Positions 12,751 to 22,895 of a DNA stretch of 64,000 nt are shown here, piece after piece. Source of the DNA: Lates calcarifer (taxonomy: Eukaryota > Chordata > Actinopteri > Centropomidae); contig NC_066851.1 in NCBI RefSeq assembly GCF_001640805.2, forward strand, positions 9,383,550 to 9,447,549, given 5' to 3'. Below the pieces are notes generated by a model. It was not told where the DNA came from. It did not search any database and saw nothing but the letters and a program-made list of their open reading frames with translations. The first letter of the stretch is position 1. Every line of letters begins with the position of its first letter. The position numbers and the translations under genes are program-made.

Positions 12751-14111
12751 TGTTGAGCTTCCTTGAATATCATGACCTTCCATTTTTCTTTATCTTTTCC
12801 GGGCAAAAATAGACCTCCATAATGATGACATTTGGCAAGAAATTGGATTGGTGATTTGCTGCTGCACTTTTGCCTGGCTGGCTAAGTGCAGTTCACAAAA
12901 TGAACAAAAACTTTACTAGGGGTTGTAGAGTGAAGGAGGCCGAGAGTCTTGAGCTGAGAACTTTTTGTTAACTGGTGCATGTAAACACAAGCCTTGGAAA
13001 TAGGTTAAGAGCGCTGACTGTAAAACATGGCCCACACAGAGCCTGAGTGTTCCTGTCTGTCAGGGTAACAGCACCGGACAAAAGCTCTTCTCTGAGGGTC
13101 TGTCTAAAGCGCATTAAGGAAAGGTAGCCTGCTTGTACCATCTCTCTGCTGCAGTAAGAGAGAGCTATGGATTTTCTGTCTGAAGCGCTATCAGAGTCAC
13201 TGGCTGCTTGCTTTCATGGGATGAGCTTTTAATAAGTCCTGCCAAAATAGCGAGCTATAGAGGATGCATTATGATGTGGTTGTGCTGTGTTATTATGGTG
13301 GGAGTGCATCGTGTTGCCTATCATTTATCACTGAATTTCAGCTGCTCTAAGTGCTAAGCCAAAATTTAAAGTAGACAGTTTGGGAACTCACCAGTTGAGA
13401 GGATCTTGGCTGGCAGTGTCATATTTCCAGTATGAGATTAAAGTCTGTTCCTCCAGTGCTCCATGTAAAAGCAGCAACACTCTGTGTCATAGTACATCAG
13501 GATAGTGGCCTCTTGGGGGAAACCGCGGCCTGTTTCTACCCACAGCTGCAAAGGGTGGATTTCACTTGCTAATGAGCCAACCACCTATCTTCCAGCCATT
13601 CATCAAAGTCAGCCTTGTGAGCTGCCTGTGTGTGTGAAGTGGATCCCATCATCGCAGTACATTAGGTTTACTCACACCATTTTAGTCAGCAGACTTCTAG
13701 GTAACCACACCTGGACAATGATTAACATTTGGCCAGTTGATTCCAAGATTTGTTCATAAAAGTCTTATGACTGGCAAGTGTTGGGCTTCTTTAAAATGTA
13801 CACGTGTCCACTGCGGTGAGAAAGTTAAATGAAGTCACTTCATTAGAATAAGCAGCGATAATAATGACATTTATGACTATTTAAATGCATACTGTTTATT
13901 TTCACTCTTGGCAACCAGTGCTGACTCTTTAAACTGCAGCGACAGATTACACTCAGTGCTAAATTGTTCTCGCCCCATTAGTAATCCAACCACCATTACC
14001 AGGAATACAATCCATGCTTTCCCTCGCATGCCCCCTGCTGACAGTGCATTACTTCAATCCTCCTTTGTCCGAAAAAAATCCCACTAGTCATCAACCAGAC
14101 ATTTTAACAAG

Positions 14112-14117
14112 TTTATT
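14112..14117 (-). terminator. Candidate bub1b polyadenylation signal
   Basis: TTTATT on the plus strand is AATAAA on the minus strand. It lies about 650 nt beyond the bub1b stop codon, which would give an ordinary 3' UTR. Other signals cannot be excluded. Confidence 0.35.
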
Positions 14118-14763
14118 GAACCTCAGTGACACATGGCCCAAAAGGGACAATTTACTCAGACTGAAACATAAAGCCCAGTTGAATCACCTCACTGAAGCCC
14201 TTTTTCAACTGTGATGGAACTGTATAGAAAAATCTGCTCAAGACAAAGACATAAAAAGCTCTTAAGAGCAATCTGCGAAAAATGTATGAATCAACTAAGA
14301 GTGAAATCAGGAATAATTGTGGTAGTATTAGTATTTCTGCCAGAGACTTGAGCCTGCAGTAAACAAATGTGTTCAGTATGTACAAGAGGTGGATGCATAA
14401 CAATACAATTCAATAGCTCTATAAATACTACTGTAAGGCTATATTGTTTGTAGAAATCACATAGATGTGTAATCTGCTCTACAGTGTGTTTCGTTTGTGG
14501 TGTTTTGTACTGGATTACATTAGATTGCACATTATTTGGTCCTCCAGTTGTATTTTTAATGAAGCTAAAATAGTGTGTCTTCAGTTCAAAAGGTTTCTAA
14601 AAAATCTTAACCTCTTTCCTCTTTTTTTCTTGCTGAGTAACTGGCTCCTTATAAACAAAATATTTACAACACACAATGCAAAATGGTAAATACATGATGC
14701 TTGCAGACAATAATCTCGAAAATTCATAAAACATCCATGAAATCGTTAGTCTTTGTAGATGTA

Positions 14764-16939
14764 TCAGTTTGCAGCACTGCCACTAGCCTGGTCCTTTTGA
14801 CCTCTAGCCTCCTGTGATTCCTGTGCCATCTTCTTGAAGTAGCGTTCAGCACGCAGTTCCTCAAAGCAGAATTCGGTGGCGCCGCTGAGCAGCAGCTCTT
14901 TACAGTACATGCTCTGCTCCTGTGGCTTTCCTGACTCGGCCTCCTTCTGCTGCTGGTGGTGCTCCTGTAGTCTCTTCAGAGGAGTTTCCTCTCTACATGG
15001 CTTACGCGCTGACAAAACTGTGTTTACAGCTGGGTTGATCTTACATGGAGTCCTGAGGAAGGGAAGGAATGACAAATATGTAACCATAACTCACAGAGTG
15101 GTACAGATTGTGACAGGAAGTATTTATTCATTCATTTCAGTGCTACACATTAATTTCAGGAATATGTTGCTTCTTAATATCATCAACCTGAATGTGAGAT
15201 GTACATGTAATATTCAGCAAGTAAAAGTAATGACTTGATGCAGATAAAGTTATATTCTCATAGTCACTTACATTGTTGGAGGCTGGTCTGACTCCTCAAC
15301 AAATGGCTGGAAGGTGGGTTTGGGTGGTGGTGGAGCCTATAACAGTACGTCCAAATTTGGACTTCTGGGGCATCTATGAAGTACAAAAACATAAAAATAT
15401 GAAACTGAGGACTGGGATAAATTAGATGTATTTAGATTAAGTAACGTAACATCTACTTATCTCATACCTTGACATCACACCATTTTTCTGGTCTCTGCTC
15501 ATTCTCCTTAGCCCTAGAAGTGGGAGGAGCCATCCAGGACTCCAATTATAGGCTCTGATGGACCAGCACTTTGAGCCTTATTTTCATCAAAGATGACCAA
15601 CCGACTGTTCGATGCATTGCCAAGCACAGGAGCACCGCGTGACTGTAGGCCTCCAGAAATACCTGTCAAAAAACCCATCACTGAAATTAAGCATCTCTTC
15701 CAATAATAATGCTGATAATTTAAGGTGCTGGTGCATTTTAAAGTATCAGCTGAGTATTTGAGTAGGTGTAAATTAGATGTGTGTGCACTTACTTCTGATT
15801 GCAGGACCGGTTCTGTTAACTGGAGCAATGGCCTTTTTCTTCCCTTTGTGTCTGAGGTCGGCCAGACAAACTCTCTCTGGTTCTTTGGGTTCATCATCAC
15901 TGTCCTCCTCCTCCTCCACATGCATCATCACCTGGCGGGACACACGTGCCTGCAGAGCCCTGTGAGTAACAACACAGAAAAGTGTGATTACAAACTGTTG
16001 ACACCAAAGCCATAAGTTGCTTTCCAAACGGAGTTCTTTATTTATATCAAACTGAGTTGCACTAATCCATACTTGTGAAACTGCAGGAGCTTATCATGCG
16101 GTTCAGCACCCCTCTTGAATCCCTCCTGGTAGACCAGGTCTGCTTTGCGACAGTTGCCTTGATTCTCATACTCCTCAGACCAAGCGATGTAGAGAGATGC
16201 CTGTGTCACTCCTATTTCCTGTGCTTGCATGTACCTGTAAATGTCTAGTGGCTCCGGGCAGGTCTCTGCCTAATGACACATGATACAGCAAAAGTTAGCT
16301 ATTTCAAAAGTTAGCTGCTGTTACTTGCAAAGTAACACAGCAGTAGAAAGTAGCAAAATTAGTCAGAGGGTAAATATTATACATACAAATTTAATCCACA
16401 AGTCAACGTAGCGTGGGTCATTGTGATATTTCTTTTCCTCTGTGAATCTGGTCACAGCCCGTTCCAACAGCGTGGCGAGGTTGCTCTCCTTTCCTCCCTG
16501 AGGGAAGGTTTGCTCTGTCCACTTTATATACCTGTGAGAGACAGAATCATGTGAGGACTAAATATAAAACCTCGCAGATTTAAGAGCTTCGCATATGGCT
16601 ACACTTTACTGTTTACATATTTCTCTTACCGATCCCAAACATCAAGCGGATCATCTCCGTCATACATACGCAGTTCAGACTCAAAGGCCCTGCAGAAGCA
16701 AAAAAAAGCACAAAACCTCCATCATTATGTGAAAACTACTGGGAGCAAAAGTATTCAATAACAGTCTAGGTGCAATGTATTAAAGCTCATCCATACTGTC
16801 TCTGTTGGTTGATGGCAGAGCTGAGTCCATCCTGTTGTTGACTGAGTGCTTGGTGTAAGGCTGATATGTCTCTGCCCCGCTTCAGTGGCTGGATGTTTTC
16901 TTTGCTCAGCTCCCACTCCACATCTCCTCCTTCTGCCAT
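14764..16939 (-). CDS. bub1b: Bub1b/BubR1 spindle checkpoint protein, kinase-less (MAD3-like), two frameshifted exons
   Basis: BUBR1/MAD3 is a subunit of the mitotic checkpoint complex that inhibits APC/C-Cdc20. Coding exons, in order on the minus strand, are 16939-16797, 16689-16630, 16531-16387, 16269-16073, 15959-15793, 15662-15468, 15373-15272 and 15052-14764. All have GT/AG ends. Visible parts are KEN box 1 (residues 13-15, in ELSKEN), the TPR-like region (exons 2-4, WIKF and LYIAW..EYE), an acidic patch, KEN box 2 (RAKENE, about residue 290) and the BUB3-binding GLEBS region ([10 protein letters not shown] to FEELRAER). It then stops with TGA, giving about 431 aa against about 1050 in human; the B56-binding and pseudokinase regions are missing. 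The exons at 15468-15662 and 15272-15373 each hold one base too many, near 15540-15550 and 15335-15345; as written, the frame hits TAG at 15514-15516. The exons on both sides join in phase only if these bases are discounted, so I read them as one gene. They may be assembly errors or real damage. Confidence 0.9.
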
Positions 16940-17746
16940 TGTGGAAATTAAAACAACCAGATGCCTGCACACGGAAACAAACACAATTTCTAAGTGCCTT
17001 TAGTGATCATTTAAGCCATTTACCAAAGAAATATGGCAATTATTCTATGGTTCCTACTTCATCAGTGCAGAGATTTACTGCTTCTCTGTTTTATATAACT
17101 TACAAACTGGATATTGTTAGATTTTACATTTAAAGGCTTAAGAAGTGGCATAATTATTCAGAGGTGTTCAGCTGGCCAACAGTTTTACGTTTGTTTTAGC
17201 AGGTGCAGAAGTTGCATTTATCCCTGTCCATTGAGTTTTAGCTTTTAATAACTATTTAACTATGGCTATGATACACCTCGTCGTGTATTTTTATGTATGT
17301 TGTCGCATATAAATATACTCCTCTATTCACTCATTATCATAATAATTATTGTCATAATTTAGGACTTAAATTGGTGCTTGAGTATGCGTAGACACAAAGT
17401 CATGCAAACCACATTATATAATGGCAAAAGTAATGACAGAATATTAGTGTAAGGAGGGCTTATAACATCGTAACGACGCAGGGCTATACCAAAATCCCAG
17501 CTGGTATAATGTTACAGTCTTACACAACATTACATGTAGCAGAGGAACAAAATACTGCTGTAGCTAACATCTAACATTAGTGACTGAATGAGTTACTAAC
17601 GTTAGCGAGGGCATGACGGGTGGAGCTAACACACTAGCTAGCTAATATTCACTTTAGCTCGATCGGTTTCACCGCTGTTCGCTATATTAGCCAAATTTAT
17701 CCTTCACATATAAAAAATAAAACTGGTGTTTTTTCATACCGCTTAC

Positions 17747-17810
17747 AAATCTCCTTCGTCTCTTTTCCAGATTATATTACAACTACAAAGCTGTTGCGTG
17801 GGTCGCTGTT
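17747..17810 (-). other. bub1b untranslated first exon (candidate)
   Basis: On the minus strand a consensus donor GTAAGC (plus 17741-17746) follows GGAGATTT. It would join to the acceptor GTGTGCAG before 16964, where 25 nt of 5' UTR precede the start codon. The transcription start is not visible; the upper limit is a guess. Confidence 0.45.
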
Positions 17811-18080
17811 GAGCAGTCGGTTCTGTATTTTGAACTAGGACACGAAAGCATTTGGAGAAAGCTGATTGGAGGAACCAGAAACAGGAAAACGCATTTTGAC
17901 GTCACGACGTATCTTCCGGGATAATTCCTGTTTTGATTGTAGCAACGCTGAAAGGTTGAAATTAGCCAGCTAGCTGCCAAATTAATGTCCGCAGATTAGG
18001 TTTCCTTCACATATTTACCCGCAATAGGAACAAAGACCCTATTATAATTGCCCTTCACATGACTCTCTACACGTGTCGGC
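17748..18080. promoter_or_regulatory. Head-to-head promoter of bub1b and zfyve19
   Basis: Only about 330 nt separate the presumed bub1b untranslated exon (minus) from the zfyve19 start codon (plus). The interval contains TTTGAA (17829-17834, CHR-like), ATTGG (17865-17869, inverted CCAAT box), a perfect palindromic CRE TGACGTCA (17897-17904) and an ETS core CTTCCGG (17913-17919). The CCAAT and CHR-like motifs are 30 nt apart and upstream-to-downstream relative to bub1b. This spacing is typical of NF-Y/CHR promoters of G2/M genes, although the CHR here is in reverse orientation for bub1b. No TATA box is evident. Promoter function is inferred from position and motifs. Confidence 0.6.
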
Positions 18081-20857
18081 ATGGACAACCGCTGCTTTTG
18101 TTGTGCTTCAAAGTTCAGCCTCTTCAAGAAGGAGGTAAGGTCTGGCTGGATCATATTCATCACGTAGGTATACGCATGAAAATGTTTTTAAGGAAAGTAA
18201 ACGGTGTAATTGGCGTTGCTGTATCCCCACAGCTGGGCTGTAAGAGCTGCGGTCATTCCTTCTGCTCCAGTTGTTTGACTTTCAGTGCTGTGGTGCCTCG
18301 CTGTGGCAACACCCAACAAAAGGTCTGCAAACAGTGCCATGGCAATCTGACAAGGTAAAGGTAAAACTTTGCAAAAGAACAAAATATAAATGTGGTTATG
18401 GGATAAGCCTTAAAGCCTCTGACTTGAGTTTGTCTCTTCATTTTTTAGTGGGGAGTCCCAAAACAATGCTGGGAAATGGTCCCCTCCCGAAAATTACAAA
18501 AAGTAAGTTTATGACCTATTTGAAAAAAAAAAGACACTTTGTCAGCACAGCAGTATCATGATTTCTAAAGTTCATGTTTCTTCCGTAGACGGGTTGCTGC
18601 ACTTGAGGCCAAACAGCAGGGACAGTCGACACAACCTCTTGCACATGGAGGCAGTAGAAACAGCAAAGCAGGCCATTTACCAACCAAAGGCCTCAGTAAA
18701 GAAGATCAGGCTATTGCTGAAAGACTCCAAAAGCTCAAAGAGGACACTACACTGAGTAATGAAATAAGATTTTTAGCAACCACTACCTACATCTAAGCTA
18801 ACAATAGTAAACCTATATTTCCTCTTGACAAAAGTCATTGTAAGCTTTGTACCTCCTCTTCAGAGTCTATCCCCTCTGAAAAAGAGCTTGAGTCTCGCCT
18901 TGCTGCTCTGAAAGCTCCCAGCCGGCCAGTGCCTTCTGCGGAGGAGATGGAGGACCGTCTGGCAGCTCTGCGGGGTCAGCCTCCACCATCTCAAGCCCCT
19001 CCAGCTGTGAGCTAAGCCCCCTCTGACTTGTTTGTAACTTCCTAAGCCTTACAGTACGGCTCAGTGACAGCTTAAAGGATGTAACACTATTTGATAGGAA
19101 CTGCAATTTTAAATAGTACTATGTACTTGTGTGCTTGCTTGTACAGGTGCACCGGCCTCCAGATAACAGGACTCAGATTGAACAGGCCAATGATCTGCTC
19201 AGTCAGATGACAGAGGAAGTTGCCATCGACAACCAGCACTCAAATCCTGAATGCAGTAAGTTCTAACTTCTCCCACTGTTTTCACACATATTCAACTAAT
19301 AATCAATGATGTGATCTCATGCAATGACAGCATCACTGTGTGGTAGTCTTGCACAGTCATGATAAGAAAATGAAAGATTTTATCATTGTAATCAGGCAAC
19401 AAAATCTCAACTCTTTCAGCTGCTATGCAGATCTCCCTAATGTGCTTATTCTCCCTTTAGATGTCGACAGCCGTATGAACGATCTCAACAAGGGGGAGGG
19501 GGGAGTACTGGATGAGAACTTGGAGGAAAACCAGGATGCAGCTAAACAGCTGGAGGTTGAGAAGGCTCATCTGCTGGAGGAGGCCATGGAGGAGCTGAGG
19601 AAGGAGCGGCATTCCCAGGATCAGATCCTCCACATGGCCAAGAGGTTGGCCGAGCTGAAGGGCCAGGACCCAGACAAAGGTACATAACACATATTACTGG
19701 CATACCACTCTCTGAACTTTATCTGTTATCTATAGATTTACACCACGGTATCTGTTGTGATATTATCATTTTATCAGATATGATAAGAGCTCTTACTGTA
19801 ATCATTGCGGTCATGACAGAAACGGGAATGTGCAAGTGTATCAGAAACCACTGTTTTCTGTTTATTTTTTTGTCACTTCCAGTTACTATGGAGGACTTCC
19901 AGCATCCTGATAGTGAGGAGGAGACTGAGGAAGAAGCTGTGAGGAGAGTGTTAAAACAGGTGTGTGGCTTAGGGCACACTAAAGTGGATATTGTAATGTA
20001 GATGATAATGAATCCTACTAAATAAATGTGTTACTAAATACAACCCCAAACCTAACCCTTACCCTTAGGGGTCATGTTGAGCTAGTCAGTCAGGGCAGCC
20101 ACAAGGGGCTGCTATTTTGCCATTTAAATTATTCGTATTGTGAACTGCAGACATGTCCTGAAATTCTTATTCTTCTGATTTGTGTTCCAGCTGTCAGAGG
20201 AGACTGCCCTGGATGAGGCCAGTGGCTACAACATACCTTTAGAACAGAGTGGACCTAGAAACACAGAGAAGAAAAAAACTTCAAAGAAACTGGTACTAAA
20301 CAACAGCCATAGTAGAAATTCATACATTTTCCTGTCTATTGGAGATAATAGCATTAATGCCTTGTTGTTTTGATGTGTATTAAAGACACAGGCTCCAGCA
20401 CCCAATAGCAGGATTTCATCCGCTGCTGTGGCACATCAGCCGTCAGACAGTGATGAAGATGAACTTCCGTGGTGCTGCATCTGCAACCAAGACGCCACAC
20501 TTCGCTGTCACACCTGTGATGGAGACCTCTACTGCAACCGCTGCTTCAGGTAGCCCAGCATGCATTCTTTATAACAAGCACTACAAGAATTCTGATTCCC
20601 TATTCAGCTTTGCATGGAAGTCTAAACTCTGATGCCCTAAGAAAGAAGCCTGTGATTTGGAATGTATACCATGACCCAGATACACATTGTAGGCAGGCTG
20701 CTGCCATACTGTTAAGCAGCATGAATATAAAGTATTTAGTGTGATGAATTATCAATTCACACTCCATTATCTCCCCAGGGAAGGCCATGATAAATATGAC
20801 AGGATGGAGCATCGCACCACTAACTACACTGCGCCAAAGAAGAAGAGAAAGACATGA
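18081..20857 (+). CDS. zfyve19: Zfyve19 (ANCHR), FYVE-type abscission checkpoint regulator
   Basis: ANCHR/ZFYVE19 holds VPS4 at the midbody with CHMP4C and so delays abscission. The 11 exons are 18081-18134, 18233-18354, 18449-18502, 18589-18755, 18864-19006, 19147-19255, 19461-19679, 19883-19959, 20191-20292, 20386-20549 and 20779-20857. All have GT/AG ends and phases that join without a break, giving 429 aa. Features in order: N-terminal FYVE-like zinc finger (about residues 1-60; CFCC, CKSCG, FCSSC, CKQC), repeated LAAL segments in exon 5, an acidic/coiled-coil middle ([26 protein letters not shown]), the [16 protein letters not shown] motif shared with human ZFYVE19, and a C-terminal B-box-like zinc site ([20 protein letters not shown]). 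It ends in a basic PKKKRKT tail absent from the human protein as I remember it. The start codon directly precedes the conserved NRCFCC segment. Confidence 0.95.
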
Positions 20858-21142
20858 TAGACTGAGCTGTAGGTGTCTGCCTTATCAGGCTCTTGTCAGT
20901 CATCACCCTTAGACTTGTGCTTTAGCCTTAAGTGACCTATTATTGTTGAAAAAATGAGAAAAAAATGGTCTCAGAAGATGTAAACACTACCTATTATCTA
21001 AAGCAATCAAGAGCTCCTCATTTTAACCTCTAACTTATCGTATCTAATCCATCCATAGTGACTTATAAACATGTGTCTCTGTAGATGAGAAGAAGAGCAG
21101 CGTCTGTTTTCTGTAACTGCAAACACTGACCGAGATGAACAG

Positions 21143-21148
21143 AATAAA
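21143..21148 (+). terminator. Candidate zfyve19 polyadenylation signal
   Basis: AATAAA occurs 286 nt past the stop codon, the first such hexamer on this strand after the gene. It would give a short 3' UTR. Confidence 0.5.
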
Positions 21149-22526
21149 CAAAAAACAAGGGGTAACATTTATGGCAAAGACTAGACATAGACTTCAATGT
21201 AAATGCGATACAATACACATATATACTGTATATAATAAGTGGGACATAGCCCTTATTTTTTTCTGTAGCGTATAAAAATAGATGTGATTTGAATCAGAGG
21301 CTGCTAGACAGTGTTGGTATTTTAACTACAGCTTCTGCTCACGGAAAAGTTTTAATCTGTCCAACTTAATAAGCTTGAAGGTTTTTTTTCCCTCTGTCAC
21401 TTGTCCTACTTCCTAAAAGCAACAAAGGCTCATCTTAGACTGACTTTGCACTTGTCACCATTTGATTTTTTATTTTTTTAATTGACAACACACACAGAAG
21501 GCAGACACATCATGAGCTCATCTGGGATGATGCACAGTCCCAGACTACTGTCAGCTCTGGAGTGAAGAAGCATAGAGGAGTCGGTATAAAAGGATTACTG
21601 AGGGCTTTGTTTTCTTTTAGCAGGCACTGCAGTGACTCTTGTAATCTATGTTTGGCTGCAAGTTTGACATGAGTATTGCCTTTCTTGTCCTTGTGTGTAA
21701 TTTCATTATAAAGAAAGCAAAAGTGTTGGATGCTAAGTCACGTCTTTGAGAGAACTCAGCATAGTTTTTTTTTTTGTTTTAATTTTAACACTGAAGCGTC
21801 TTCTTTTAAAATCAAAGTTATCATTATTTGACAAAAATGTCTCAGTCTGGCAGGCCTTGTCAGAAGTGTAGTGTTATAGTTTGGGTGGCCTCCATGTCAG
21901 AGAAGCAAGAGTGGAAGTGGGGGCGAAACCAAGCAAATTACTATAATGGAGCCCTCAGACGAAAGACCCTCAGTGTATGACAGAGAGATGGCCAGAGTGC
22001 AGTTTCATCAGTGTGCATTACTGTCTGGGTAACTGAGGAGAAACCATAATTACACTCCCCTCCGGGGGCTTGCTCCATTAAGGTTTGTATGGAGGCCGTT
22101 ACTGTGTTTGCCTTTTCTGGCCATGTCATACACGCACCACAGACAGGAAATGGATGAGGATAATGGATGCATACCTAATGGACCTTCCTGCTGCTGATTT
22201 CACTGTGTTTACTCCTAGACCTGACATATCATTGTCTCCTTTGTTTCCATCACCCTGTTGAAAAATTCACAGTAGAAAACAGAACCATGTATTCTGGAGG
22301 ACACTATCATTCTTTAAAAGTTAATAAGGATTTTAGAGTAATAAATAATAAAGGGCAATTGTGGTAATAGCACATTTCAGGTGGTACTGTAAACTGCTGG
22401 GTATTATGGACATGTCAGTATTTATTTGTATATGTGGAATTAATAATTTCTGATGATACCTGTTGTGAAATCACATTTAAGCCTTTGGTTAATTCATCAA
22501 CAGCTTTGTCTTGAAAATGTTCCATT

Positions 22527-22532
22527 TTATTT
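22527..22532 (-). terminator. Candidate ppp1r14d polyadenylation signal
   Basis: TTTATT on the plus strand (AATAAA on the minus strand) lies about 365 nt past the ppp1r14d stop. A second hexamer at 22880-22885 is only about 11 nt past the stop and would give an unusually short 3' UTR. Confidence 0.4.
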
Positions 22533-22895
22533 TGACATACAACACTGTTATCAGAACAAAAAATATTTATGTACATAAATAAGCAACTGAAAATGTACAG
22601 TCTTCCACAAAAAAAAAAAAAAGTCCATCTGAGTAATAGTAAGTACAGCTTTTATCTCATGTGCATTATTGGTACATTTATGGGGAAATGTTATAGCAGT
22701 CCATAAATTAAAGTGAAATAATAAAAATGAAAATCCATTCAAAACCCAACTGCTCCGGTGTTAGACTGACGCTGGCCCAGGAAGAAGAGTCCCGCTGACC
22801 CACGAAAAGCATATACAGGCATCCAAATAGTTAATGTGTGGAAGATGGGAAGATAAGAGGCTCCACATTGTCTCAATTCTTTATTTGACCTATAA

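Larger units (their letters stand above)
1080..14100. other. 13-kb region without recognised coding exon (pak6 5' region and bub1b-pak6 spacer)
   Basis: No open frame here resembles a known protein or has convincing splice sites. Several long frames at 8.4-10.6 kb are translations of CA/GT and CT/GA tracts. The region holds two copies of a degenerate fish interspersed repeat (2009-2690 and 5686-6052), microsatellites (for example 9369-9412), a long pyrimidine tract (10378-10550) and a degenerate TAAGTCA-type repeat (12430-12750). Untranslated first exons of pak6 are expected somewhere here. Conserved non-coding elements may be present, but I cannot identify them without alignment. Confidence 0.5.
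20858..22895. other. zfyve19 3' UTR and convergent spacer to ppp1r14d
   Basis: Transcription converges here: zfyve19 from the left and ppp1r14d from the right. A candidate polyadenylation signal for each gene is listed separately. The remaining sequence is AT-rich with poly-T and poly-A runs (for example 22608-22622). I see no further exon and no clear transposon. Confidence 0.6.

Noticed and set aside
1080..14763. Search for missing BUBR1 kinase exons on the minus strand
   Set aside because: No open segment recalled the BUBR1 kinase fold or its flanking motifs; only visual inspection of translated frames was possible, so small exons could be missed.
17783..17980. 65-aa minus-strand frame in the bub1b-zfyve19 interval
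   Set aside because: It lies in the promoter/5' UTR zone and matches nothing known of the BUBR1 N-terminus, which starts at 16939.
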